Of a stretch of DNA of 64,000 nucleotides, positions 36,235 to 43,024 are shown piece after piece. Made by a program: the position numbers and the translations under genes. Source of the stretch: Nocardia sienata NBRC 100364 (GTDB lineage: Bacteria; Actinomycetota; Actinomycetes; Mycobacteriales; Mycobacteriaceae); contig NZ_BDBX01000008.1 of assembly GCF_001613205.1 (NCBI RefSeq), positions 124,001 through 188,000 on the forward strand, in the 5' to 3' direction. Every line of letters begins with the position of its first letter. Position 1 is the first letter of the stretch. A model generated the notes under the pieces. It was given only the letters and a program-made list of their open reading frames with translations. It was not told the origin of the DNA and ran no database searches.

Positions 36235-36777
36235 ATGTCACGAAGACACCGGATAGCGCGTATTGCTGCCGCGGGCGGGGTCGCGCTCGCCCTGACCGCG
36301 GCCACCGGTTGCGGTAAGTTCTTCGGCCCCGACAACTGCTATGTGTTACCCGCCGCGGAAACTCCTGGAGCCGAGAAATCGGCCACGGCAGCGGGATCCG
36401 ATACCGGAGTCGCGGTCACCGAATCACCGGCCGCCGCCAGTGCCGCCATCGTGGGCGCTTATACGACATTCTTCGCCCCGGCCACCTCGACCGCGGACCG
36501 TATCGCTCTGGTGGAGCACGGTGCGGATTTCGAAACCGAGATCTCGGGAATGGCGAATCATATCCGCACGGCGCTCACCACGGTGGAGGTCACCAATGTG
36601 GTACTGGCACAACCCGGAAAAGCCGATTTACGTTTCACCTTGAGTATTTCCGGCAGTCCGGTGGTGGACGGACAGACCGGTCACGCGGTCCGCGAGGCGG
36701 ACGGCTGGAAGATAGCGGCCTCCACCATGTGCGGCCTGGTCGCGATCTCCGGGGGAGTATCGCAGGCCTGCGCCTGA
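36235..36777 (+). CDS. Lipoprotein, MTB12-like paralogue
   Basis: A 180-residue secreted lipoprotein. The signal runs through ARIAAAGGVALALTAATGC with the lipid-modified Cys at about residue 26, then an Ala/Thr/Glu linker with one extra Cys. The C-terminal domain parallels the 35333 protein: AAIVGAYTTFFAPATSTADR, FETEISGMANHIRTALTTVE, GHAVREADGWKIAASTMCGL. The two genes are therefore a diverged tandem duplication. Neither is tied to catabolism by motif, though both lie inside the regulated region. Confidence 0.78.
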   Translation: MSRRHRIARIAAAGGVALALTAATGCGKFFGPDNCYVLPAAETPGAEKSATAAGSDTGVAVTESPAAASAAIVGAYTTFFAPATSTADRIALVEHGADFETEISGMANHIRTALTTVEVTNVVLAQPGKADLRFTLSISGSPVVDGQTGHAVREADGWKIAASTMCGLVAISGGVSQACA

Positions 36778-36876
36778 ACCCGCGGCGACCCGGTAGCCGG
36801 AACGCCTCGTGCGGGCGTCGTTGAACCGGGCCACCGAGCCACCGCCCTGGTGCGCCGACCAGGGCGAGACGGCGAT

Positions 36877-37752
36877 TCACAAATGCGCGAGCCGCGGCGC
36901 GTACCCCAGATCGCGGAGCATCGCGCCGGCCTCCTGGGTGAGTTCCCGGGCGCTGCCGAACAATCCGTCGAGGACCAGAGCGCGCTTGTAGTGGCGATGG
37001 AACTCGTGCTCCGCGGTGAAACCGATACCACCCAGCACCTGCTGGCAATGCCGGGCCGTCACCAACGCCGCCCGGCCCGCGGCGGCCTTCGCCAGCAGGG
37101 CGGCGAGCGCCTCGGACTCCTCGGGGCGCGGACGGTGCAGGTCCGGATGCGCCGGGTGGTGGGCATCGCCGGGCGATACCGCGAGCGCGGCCTCCGCGCC
37201 CTCGACGGCCACCAGGGATTCGGCCAGACGATGCCGGACGGCCTGGAACCCCGCCACCGGCCTGCCGAACTGATGCCGTTCGAGCGCGTGCCGCCGGGCC
37301 AGCTCGAGCATGGCCCGCGCCGACCCCACCAGCCACCAGCCCAGCGCCCGGCGGGCCGCGTTCGTCGCCGCGTCCGGCAGTGCCGCGGCTGCCTCGGTGG
37401 TGTCGTTCGTACGCGCCAACGGCAGTTCGGGATCGACGAGCTCCGGTACGCCCGCGGGTCGTTCGTCGGCCCAGCGCACCCAGGCCCCGCCCGCGAACGG
37501 GAGCGGTGTCCGCGCGCCGAGCGGCCGGTCCGCCGCGTGCGCGATCACATCGTCGAGCAGCGGAGCGTGGGCGCCGGTTTCACCGAGCAGCCGGAAGACC
37601 AGGGGCACGGCGATCTCGGCGGTATCGGCGGGACCGGTGAGCAGGTCGTGCCAGCCCAGATCGCACAGCGCCGGATACAGGCCGGCGGCGGTGGTCGCGC
37701 TCATGGTCTTGCGGAGCGTATCGGTGAGCAGAAGCTGTTCGGCGGCGTCCAC
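36877..37752 (-). CDS. Acyl-CoA dehydrogenase, short subunit
   Basis: A 291-residue acyl-CoA-dehydrogenase-like protein that lacks most of the middle beta domain. The N-terminal helical part (AEQLLLTDTLRKTMSATTAA) leads to the C-terminal domain: ALERHQFGRPVAGFQAVRHR, RHCQQVLGGIGFTAEHEFHR. It starts at GTG 37752, three bases after the stop of the full-length dehydrogenase at 37756, which makes a probable heteromeric pair. It is the last gene of the seven-gene operon behind operator copy 5. Confidence 0.85.
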   Translation of the reverse strand: MDAAEQLLLTDTLRKTMSATTAAGLYPALCDLGWHDLLTGPADTAEIAVPLVFRLLGETGAHAPLLDDVIAHAADRPLGARTPLPFAGGAWVRWADERPAGVPELVDPELPLARTNDTTEAAAALPDAATNAARRALGWWLVGSARAMLELARRHALERHQFGRPVAGFQAVRHRLAESLVAVEGAEAALAVSPGDAHHPAHPDLHRPRPEESEALAALLAKAAAGRAALVTARHCQQVLGGIGFTAEHEFHRHYKRALVLDGLFGSARELTQEAGAMLRDLGYAPRLAHL

Positions 37753-37755
37753 CGC

Positions 37756-38871
37756 TCACTCCTTTCCCAGGTCGAGCAGACGGCGAGCGATGATATTGCG
37801 CTGGATCTCGGCGGTGCCGCCGTAGATGGTCGCCGCCCGCGAATACAGGAATTCCGAGCGCCATTCGGTCTCGTCGAGTTCGACGACACCCGGGAGCAGA
37901 TCGCGCGCGGTATCGAACAACTGCTGTTCGGCGGTCGCCAGCAGCACCTTGTCGACGGAGGTGTCGGGTCCCAGCGCGGCGCCGCCGGCCAGGCGCCGCT
38001 GGGTGGCCCGGGACCGGCAGCGCACGGTGTGCAACGCCAGATAGGCGGCGCCGAGATCGGCGTCGTCCCCGGCCGCGGTCTGATCCAGGACCCGGTCGAG
38101 CCGGGTGAACAGGTGGGCGATGCGATGCCAGAAGCAGGTGGAGCGCTCGTACGGCAGCAGATCCATGGCGACCCGCCAGCCGTCGCCGGGCCGGCCGAGC
38201 ATCCGTTCGGCGCCCACCACCACATCGTCGAAGTACACCTCGGCGAATTCGTCCACGCCGTGCATGGTGCGCAGCGGTCGTACGGTGATCCCCGGAGTGT
38301 CCATATCGACGAAGAACGCGGTGATCCCGTCGTGGCCCGGTCCGGTGCGGGTGAGCAGAACACAGCGGGCGGCGAACTGCGCCAGGCTGGTCCACACCTT
38401 CTGGCCGTTGACCACCCAGTCCGATCCGCGCTGTTCGGCACGGGTGCGCAAGGAGGCCAGATCCGAGCCGGAGCCCGGTTCGGAGAACCCCTGGCACCAC
38501 TGTTCGCTGCCGTCGAGCAACCGGGGCACCATCTCGGCGGCCAGTTCGGGCCGGGCGTAGGAGATCATGGTGGGCGCGAGCACCTCGACCATGGAGTAGA
38601 TACCCGGTTCGGCCAGACCGCGGGTGGCGACCTCCTCACCGAGCACCGCCCGCAACAGCGGTTCGCCGCCGAGCCCGCCGACGGTCTCCGGCCATCCGTA
38701 GCGCATCCAGCCGGCGTCGTAGAGCGCCCGCCGGACCCGGGCCAGCTGCGCGACCTGGGCGTCGAAACCGGGCTCGGGACCGGGGGTGAGGTCGTGCTCG
38801 TCCAGCCAGGCGCGCAAGCCGGACCGGAACGACTCGACTTCCGCTTCCGCCTCCGGGCCTGACCCGCTCAT
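37756..38871 (-). CDS. Acyl-CoA dehydrogenase, full-length subunit
   Basis: A 371-residue acyl-CoA dehydrogenase: N-terminal VESFRSGLRAWLDEHDLTPG, middle domain WCQGFSEPGSGSDLASLRTR and VVNGQKVWTSLAQFAARCVL, C-terminal ATIYGGTAEIQRNIIARRLL. ATG 38871 is used. An in-frame upstream copy of the same first residues starts at ATG 38946, overlapping the stop of the NTF2 gene (ATGA), and would give 396 residues. A 31-base duplication 75 bases apart created the two starts. Coupling to the upstream stop favours 38946, and the protein start favours 38871. Confidence 0.87.
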   Translation of the reverse strand: MSGSGPEAEAEVESFRSGLRAWLDEHDLTPGPEPGFDAQVAQLARVRRALYDAGWMRYGWPETVGGLGGEPLLRAVLGEEVATRGLAEPGIYSMVEVLAPTMISYARPELAAEMVPRLLDGSEQWCQGFSEPGSGSDLASLRTRAEQRGSDWVVNGQKVWTSLAQFAARCVLLTRTGPGHDGITAFFVDMDTPGITVRPLRTMHGVDEFAEVYFDDVVVGAERMLGRPGDGWRVAMDLLPYERSTCFWHRIAHLFTRLDRVLDQTAAGDDADLGAAYLALHTVRCRSRATQRRLAGGAALGPDTSVDKVLLATAEQQLFDTARDLLPGVVELDETEWRSEFLYSRAATIYGGTAEIQRNIIARRLLDLGKE

Positions 38872-38946
38872 GTTGTGTCGATGGGGTCTGAGCGGGGGCC
38901 CTGCGTGGTTACGCTCCGCTTCCGCCTCCGGGCCTGACCCGCTCAT
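38841..38946. repeat. Direct repeat duplicating a gene start
   Basis: A 31-base block (38841-38871, repeated at 38916-38946) encodes MSGSGPEAEAE on the minus strand in both copies. The offset is exactly 75 bases, so the frame is kept and 25 codons are inserted. The intervening bases (RNHAGPPLRPHRHN in translation) look like non-coding DNA. Confidence 0.8.
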
Positions 38947-39359
38947 ACCGTGGGCCGCTCGAAGGCGTGTGGGATACCGGAATCGTGGATGCCGCTGCGC
39001 CGGATGAAGGTCATGGCGCGGGTCCGCAACCGCCACCCCTGCTCGGTGCGCAGGTAGGTATCGCTGTAGTAGCCGATCCGCATATCGTGGCTGGAATGCT
39101 CCACGAAGCACAGCGGCTGGGTGCCGGTGCCGGTATCGCCGTCCAGTTCGATCAGTGGGGTGCCGGTGAGGAACAGGCCCTTGGGTGCGGCGTCCACGAG
39201 TTCGGGGAACACGTCGAGGGTGTAGGTGTCGCCGAACGCGCTGTAGGTGCCGTCGGGGGTGAACACGCCGATCAGACCGTCGATATCACCCTTGGTGATG
39301 GTCACCGCGTAGCGGGCGAGCAGTTGCTGGATCTCGATCAGGTCATCGGTTGCCGCCAT
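38943..39359 (-). CDS. NTF2/SnoaL-like protein
   Basis: A 138-residue NTF2-fold protein: DDLIEIQQLLARYAVTITKG, DIDGLIGVFTPDGTYSAFGD, then CFVEHSSHDMRIGYYSDTYL and WRLRTRAMTFIRRSG. It is the typical SnoaL_4 type that is often encoded beside Rieske oxygenases and may bind or isomerise a ring compound. Its start overlaps the end of the amidohydrolase gene and its stop overlaps a dehydrogenase start. It is the fifth gene of the operon behind operator copy 5. Confidence 0.8.
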   Translation of the reverse strand: MAATDDLIEIQQLLARYAVTITKGDIDGLIGVFTPDGTYSAFGDTYTLDVFPELVDAAPKGLFLTGTPLIELDGDTGTGTQPLCFVEHSSHDMRIGYYSDTYLRTEQGWRLRTRAMTFIRRSGIHDSGIPHAFERPTV

Positions 39360-40557
39360 AGACCTTCCCGCCTTTCATCACGAACCGCACCTGCTGGGTG
39401 ACGGTGATATCGGCCAGCGGATCGCCGGGGACACCGATCACATCCGCCAGCAGCCCCTCGGCCAACCGGCCGCGATCGTCGACCTGGATCAGTTCGGCCG
39501 CGGTGACCGTGGCCGCGCGCAGTACCGACAGCGGATCCAGCCCGCGCTCGACCAGTGCCACCAATTCGTCGGCGTTGCGGCCGTGCGGGATGGCCGGCGC
39601 GTCGGTGCCGACCGCGATCTTCACTCCGGCATCGAAGGCCGCCTTCACCGAAGTGCGGGCCCTGGGGAACATTTCGGCGGCCTTCGCCTGGAGTTCCGGT
39701 GCCGCCTTGGATACATCCATGGCGTCGGCGAGCCGGGTGGTCGGCACCAGGTAGGTGCCTTCGCGGACCATGAGGTCGATGGCCTCGTCGTCCACCAGGA
39801 ACCCGTGCTCGATACAGTCGATCCCGGCCCCGACGGCCTCTTTCACCGCGTCCGCGCCATGGGTGTGGGCGGCCACCCGGAGGCCGCGCCGGTGCGCCTC
39901 GTCCACGATCGCCCGCAGTTCCTCGGTCGAATAGTGCTGGGCGCCGGGCGCGCCCGTCAGCGACATGACCCCGCCGGACACACAGACCTTGATCAGCTGG
40001 GCGCCGTGTTTGATCTGGTACCGGACCGCCTTGCGTACCTCGTCCACACCGTTGGCGATCCCTTCCTCCAGCGTCAGCTTCAGCACATCCGGCGCGAAGG
40101 CGGAGAACATGGTCGGGTCCAGATGCCCGCCGGTCGGGGTGATGGCGTGTCCGGCGGGCACGATGCGCGGGCCGTCGATCCAGCCCGCGTCGATGGCCTT
40201 GCCGAGCGCCACGTCCAGCAGATAACCGCCCGTTTTGACGAAGAGACCGAGATTGCGCACCGTGGTGAACCCGGCACGCAGCGTGCGCCGGGCATTGCCC
40301 ACCGCGCGCAACATGCGCAGCGGTGGATCGTCCTGCACCGAGGAGGTCAGGCCGGTTTCGCCCCGTCCGCCCATCAGCAGGTTGACCTCCATATCCATCA
40401 ACCCCGGCAGCAGGACCAGATCGCCCAGTTCGACAATCTCGCCCTCGGGTTCGCCCCCGACCCCGACGATCCGGTCACCCTCGACGCGCAGTATGCCGGG
40501 CCGGACGATCTCGCCGGTGTCCACATCGAGCAGCCCGGCGGCTCGCAGCGTCAGCAC
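39343..40557 (-). CDS. Amidohydrolase-like protein lacking the HxH metal motif
   Basis: A 404-residue protein of the imidazolonepropionase-like amidohydrolase superfamily. Conserved elements are GHAITPTGGHLDP, the carboxylated-lysine region GAQLIKVCVSGGVMS, RVAAHTHGADAVKEAV, DCIEHGFLVDD and the aspartate in IAVGTDAPAIPHG. The first metal motif, normally HxH after the LPGLID turn, reads LLPGLMDMEVNLLMGG, so two His ligands are replaced by Glu and Asn. The enzyme may use one metal or a different chemistry. GTG 40557 is chosen, just after the upstream stop. It lies between the Rieske gene cluster and the acyl-CoA dehydrogenases, suggesting ring or lactone/amide cleavage. Confidence 0.82.
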   Translation of the reverse strand: MLTLRAAGLLDVDTGEIVRPGILRVEGDRIVGVGGEPEGEIVELGDLVLLPGLMDMEVNLLMGGRGETGLTSSVQDDPPLRMLRAVGNARRTLRAGFTTVRNLGLFVKTGGYLLDVALGKAIDAGWIDGPRIVPAGHAITPTGGHLDPTMFSAFAPDVLKLTLEEGIANGVDEVRKAVRYQIKHGAQLIKVCVSGGVMSLTGAPGAQHYSTEELRAIVDEAHRRGLRVAAHTHGADAVKEAVGAGIDCIEHGFLVDDEAIDLMVREGTYLVPTTRLADAMDVSKAAPELQAKAAEMFPRARTSVKAAFDAGVKIAVGTDAPAIPHGRNADELVALVERGLDPLSVLRAATVTAAELIQVDDRGRLAEGLLADVIGVPGDPLADITVTQQVRFVMKGGKVYGGNR

Positions 40558-40558
40558 C

Positions 40559-40894
40559 TCACACCACCGGCTCCCGCACGATGTCGAGGTAGGCGGCGCC
40601 ACTGTCGGGCACCCGCGGCTGCTTCCACACCTCCACCGGGAACGAGGCCATCACCAGCGACTGCAGCAGATGGAACAGATTGCGGGCGTCATCGGGCAGA
40701 TCGTCGAGGTCGAACCGGTCGCAGTAGGCGATGGCGTCCTCGAGCCGCGCCATTCCCGCGTCATAGAACTCCTGCATCTCCGGCATCGTGGAGGCCAGCC
40801 GTTTGGCGTAGCGCTCGGGTTCGGTGGGCAGGATCCAGTCCTCGAACCGCGCCAGATCGGCGAATTCGGCGGGCAGTTTCGACTCAGTTGCCAT
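40559..40894 (-). CDS. Small conserved protein paired with the Rieske oxygenase
   Basis: A 111-residue acidic, helical, soluble protein that I do not recognise as a named family: ADLARFEDWILPTEPERYAK, EMQEFYDAGMARLEDAIAYC, LPDDARNLFHLLQSLVMASF. It overlaps the Rieske gene by 11 bases and so is translationally coupled to it. No metal or cofactor motif is seen. An accessory role for the oxygenase is a guess from position only. Confidence 0.65.
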   Translation of the reverse strand: MATESKLPAEFADLARFEDWILPTEPERYAKRLASTMPEMQEFYDAGMARLEDAIAYCDRFDLDDLPDDARNLFHLLQSLVMASFPVEVWKQPRVPDSGAAYLDIVREPVV

Positions 40895-42146
40895 TGCGGT
40901 ACTCCTCGACTTTCTTCTGGGCGGTCTTGTGCAGGTGGCGCAGCAGGATCTCCTGGTCGTTGAGCGGGAAGTCGGTGACGGTGCGGGTCGCGATCATGGT
41001 CTGGGTGGCCTCGAGGGTGTTGGCGTCCTGCAACGCGTATTCTTTGAAGGTCACCCCGGCCAGTTCCTGGGCCAGGCGTTCCCGGGCGGTCTTCGCGGGC
41101 ACGAAGTACAGGTTGGCCTCGAAGACGTGCTTGTTCACCGCGGTCGGCCAGTAGTGGTAGGTGAGGTACCAGCCCGGCGCCCAGAACAGCAGCGAGAAAT
41201 TGGGCCAGATCTCGAATTCGTCCACGCCCCAGGCCTTGTGCCCGCTGGGGTTGATGCCCACGGGCAGCGGGTCCAAGCCCTCGATATCGGGCCGGTCCCA
41301 CGGGCCGAACAGACCACTGCGCAGCACACGTTCGATCGGTTTGACCATGTTCAGGTCCTTGGGCGGCGCCATCCCGCCCCAGGAGGAGATCATGGAATGC
41401 GGAGCCTGCAATTCGTAGTGCAGCGCCTCGTAGCCGTAGCCGGCGAGTTTGTCGGCCTCGTCCTTGACCGCCTGCTTCATATGCAGGATCGGCGCGTGAT
41501 AGAACTCGGCGAACGCGTCGATGAACAGCTTCCAGTTGCTGCCGACCTCGGCCCGGTAGCTGAACACCTCGGTCATCTCGTGGAACGGATAGCCTTCGAG
41601 GCCCTTGATCATCGGGCCGAGGAAGGTGGTCAGCGGTTCGGCGTCGTGGTCGAGGTTGACGAAGATGAACCCCTCCCACACCTCGCAGCGCACATCCTTG
41701 AGGCCGTAGTCGGCGCGGTCGAGGCCGAAAAATTCCTTCTCCTGCTGGACGAAGGTCAACTCGCCCTCGAGGCTGTAGCGCCAGGCGTGGTATTTGCAGG
41801 TGAATTGTTTGCAGAAGCCCGAGGTCTCCTCGTTGGGGAAATCGTCCCAGACGAGTTTGTTGCCGCGGTGGCGGCAGACGTTGTGGTAGGCGTGAACCTG
41901 ATCGTCGTTGCCGCGGACGATGATCAGCGAGGTACCCGCGGCGGAGAGCTCCTTGGTGAAATAGCTGCCCTTGCGCGGCAGCCGTTCCACCCGGCCGACA
42001 TTGAGCCAGGTCCGCTTGAAGATGGCATTGCGCTCGTCCTCGTAGAACTGCGGGTCGATGGAATCGCTGTAGTCGACCGGTTCGGTGCCCAGGTCCGGGT
42101 AATGCTCGGTCCAGCTACCCGCTGCCGGTTTGTTGAAGTGTGCCAA
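40884..42146 (-). CDS. Rieske [2Fe-2S] ring-hydroxylating oxygenase, alpha subunit
   Basis: A 420-residue terminal oxygenase. The Rieske cluster ligands are C91/H93 (NVCRHRGNKL) and C117/H120 (FTCKYHAWRY). The mononuclear-iron region has DAFAEFYHAPILHMKQ (about 211-226), giving two His ligands. It should hydroxylate a ring or alkyl substrate with O2 and electrons from a reductase; the 2Fe-2S flavoprotein at 13450 is the likely donor. It starts at TTG 42146, with GAGAGG overlapping the stop of the gene before it. No beta subunit is seen, as in KshA-type alpha-only enzymes. The substrate is unknown. Confidence 0.9.
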   Translation of the reverse strand: MAHFNKPAAGSWTEHYPDLGTEPVDYSDSIDPQFYEDERNAIFKRTWLNVGRVERLPRKGSYFTKELSAAGTSLIIVRGNDDQVHAYHNVCRHRGNKLVWDDFPNEETSGFCKQFTCKYHAWRYSLEGELTFVQQEKEFFGLDRADYGLKDVRCEVWEGFIFVNLDHDAEPLTTFLGPMIKGLEGYPFHEMTEVFSYRAEVGSNWKLFIDAFAEFYHAPILHMKQAVKDEADKLAGYGYEALHYELQAPHSMISSWGGMAPPKDLNMVKPIERVLRSGLFGPWDRPDIEGLDPLPVGINPSGHKAWGVDEFEIWPNFSLLFWAPGWYLTYHYWPTAVNKHVFEANLYFVPAKTARERLAQELAGVTFKEYALQDANTLEATQTMIATRTVTDFPLNDQEILLRHLHKTAQKKVEEYRNGN

Positions 42147-42150
42147 GGGA

Positions 42151-42681
42151 TTACCTCTCGTACTCGGAACGGACGCCGAAGGTGTTGAAAGCCGCGGCGA
42201 GCGTGTTGTAGGTGCCGATGGTGAAGATCAGGTCCATGCGCTGCTGTTCGTCGAGGTGGGCGCACAGCGCGTCCCAGGTGCCATCGGCCAGATTCGACTT
42301 CTCGTCGAGCTCGTCGACCGCGCGCAGGATCAGCTGGTCGAGCGCCGCGGTGGCCTCACCCCGCCGGACGGCGTCGATCTCGGCTTCGGTGATCCCCTCC
42401 GCCAGCGCGGCTTCCCGGTGATGGTTCCACTCGTAGACACAGTCCCGGCGGTGCGCGACCCGCAGGATCGCGAGCTCGCGCAGGCGAGCCGGCAGCGACG
42501 ACCGGAACAGCAGATGGACGTTCAGGGTCAGGAACGCCTTGGTGAGCGCCGGATGCCGGACCAGCGTCGATAGAGCGTTGCTCGCGGATTCCGGATTGCG
42601 CAGCCGGCGGGGGAGCATCACCCGGAGCGCGGCGTCGACTTCGTCGTCCCACTCTTCGGCGGGTAGCGGCGGTACACGCAT
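42151..42681 (-). CDS. Carboxymuconolactone decarboxylase (AhpD-like) family protein
   Basis: A 176-residue AhpD-fold protein: FLTLNVHLLFRSSLPARLRE, then LAILRVAHRRDCVYEWNHHR, in which the usual CxxC is replaced by C-x-x-E-W-x-x-H, the pattern of the decarboxylase/uncharacterised branch. ATG 42681 has GAGGAGG just upstream. It is the first gene of the seven-gene operon and lies 17 bases after operator copy 5. A hydrolytic or decarboxylating step on a ring-cleavage product is possible. Confidence 0.83.
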   Translation of the reverse strand: MRVPPLPAEEWDDEVDAALRVMLPRRLRNPESASNALSTLVRHPALTKAFLTLNVHLLFRSSLPARLRELAILRVAHRRDCVYEWNHHREAALAEGITEAEIDAVRRGEATAALDQLILRAVDELDEKSNLADGTWDALCAHLDEQQRMDLIFTIGTYNTLAAAFNTFGVRSEYER

Positions 42682-42697
42682 CGCGCCTCCTCTCGAT

Positions 42698-42712
42698 GAG
42701 AATGGTATTCTC
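42698..42712. promoter_or_regulatory. GAGAAT-N3-ATTCTC operator, copy 5
   Basis: GAGAAT-GGT-ATTCTC is a perfect palindrome 17 bases upstream of the AhpD-like gene. Its right flank (TTTCGGATA) resembles that of copy 1 (ATTCGGATA), so the extended site may be part of the recognition or promoter sequence. Confidence 0.82.
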
Positions 42713-42866
42713 GCTTTCGGATAACAGGTTTCCATGCGGTGGCCCGTTAGTCAACGCGAGGGCCTACGGACAGGTCGCGGCCACTGCGAAGCCCCGGATG
42801 CGGTCGATGTCCGGGACACCGCGTGCCATGACGTCGGACCTTTGGGTAACCGAAAAACAGGATATT

Positions 42867-42896
42867 GATTCTCGATTAGTGAGAAGCTAGTTTTCA
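42867..42896. promoter_or_regulatory. Degenerate double operator before the ABC operon
   Basis: TTCTC-N7-GAGAA and, overlapping it, TGAGAA-N5-TTTTCA resemble imperfect versions of the GAGAAT palindrome. They lie in the 343-base gap before the substrate-binding gene (43025) and could link the ABC operon to the same regulator, or be chance. The rest of the gap (42713-43024) holds no gene. Confidence 0.35.
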
Positions 42897-43024
42897 TTCA
42901 CCGAGAGCTATGGACGCGGCCCGGCCGACCGGGAAGTCTCGCCGCGGAACTCGGTGCGCGGGCGGATGCTGTACCGCCCGATCACGATCGGCCGGCCGAT
43001 GGGGCCGGCGCAGAAAGGACCGTC

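Noticed and set aside
36850..38862. A 670-codon plus-strand open frame over the acyl-CoA dehydrogenase genes
   Set aside because: No recognisable domain, and it is antisense to two convincing dehydrogenase genes.
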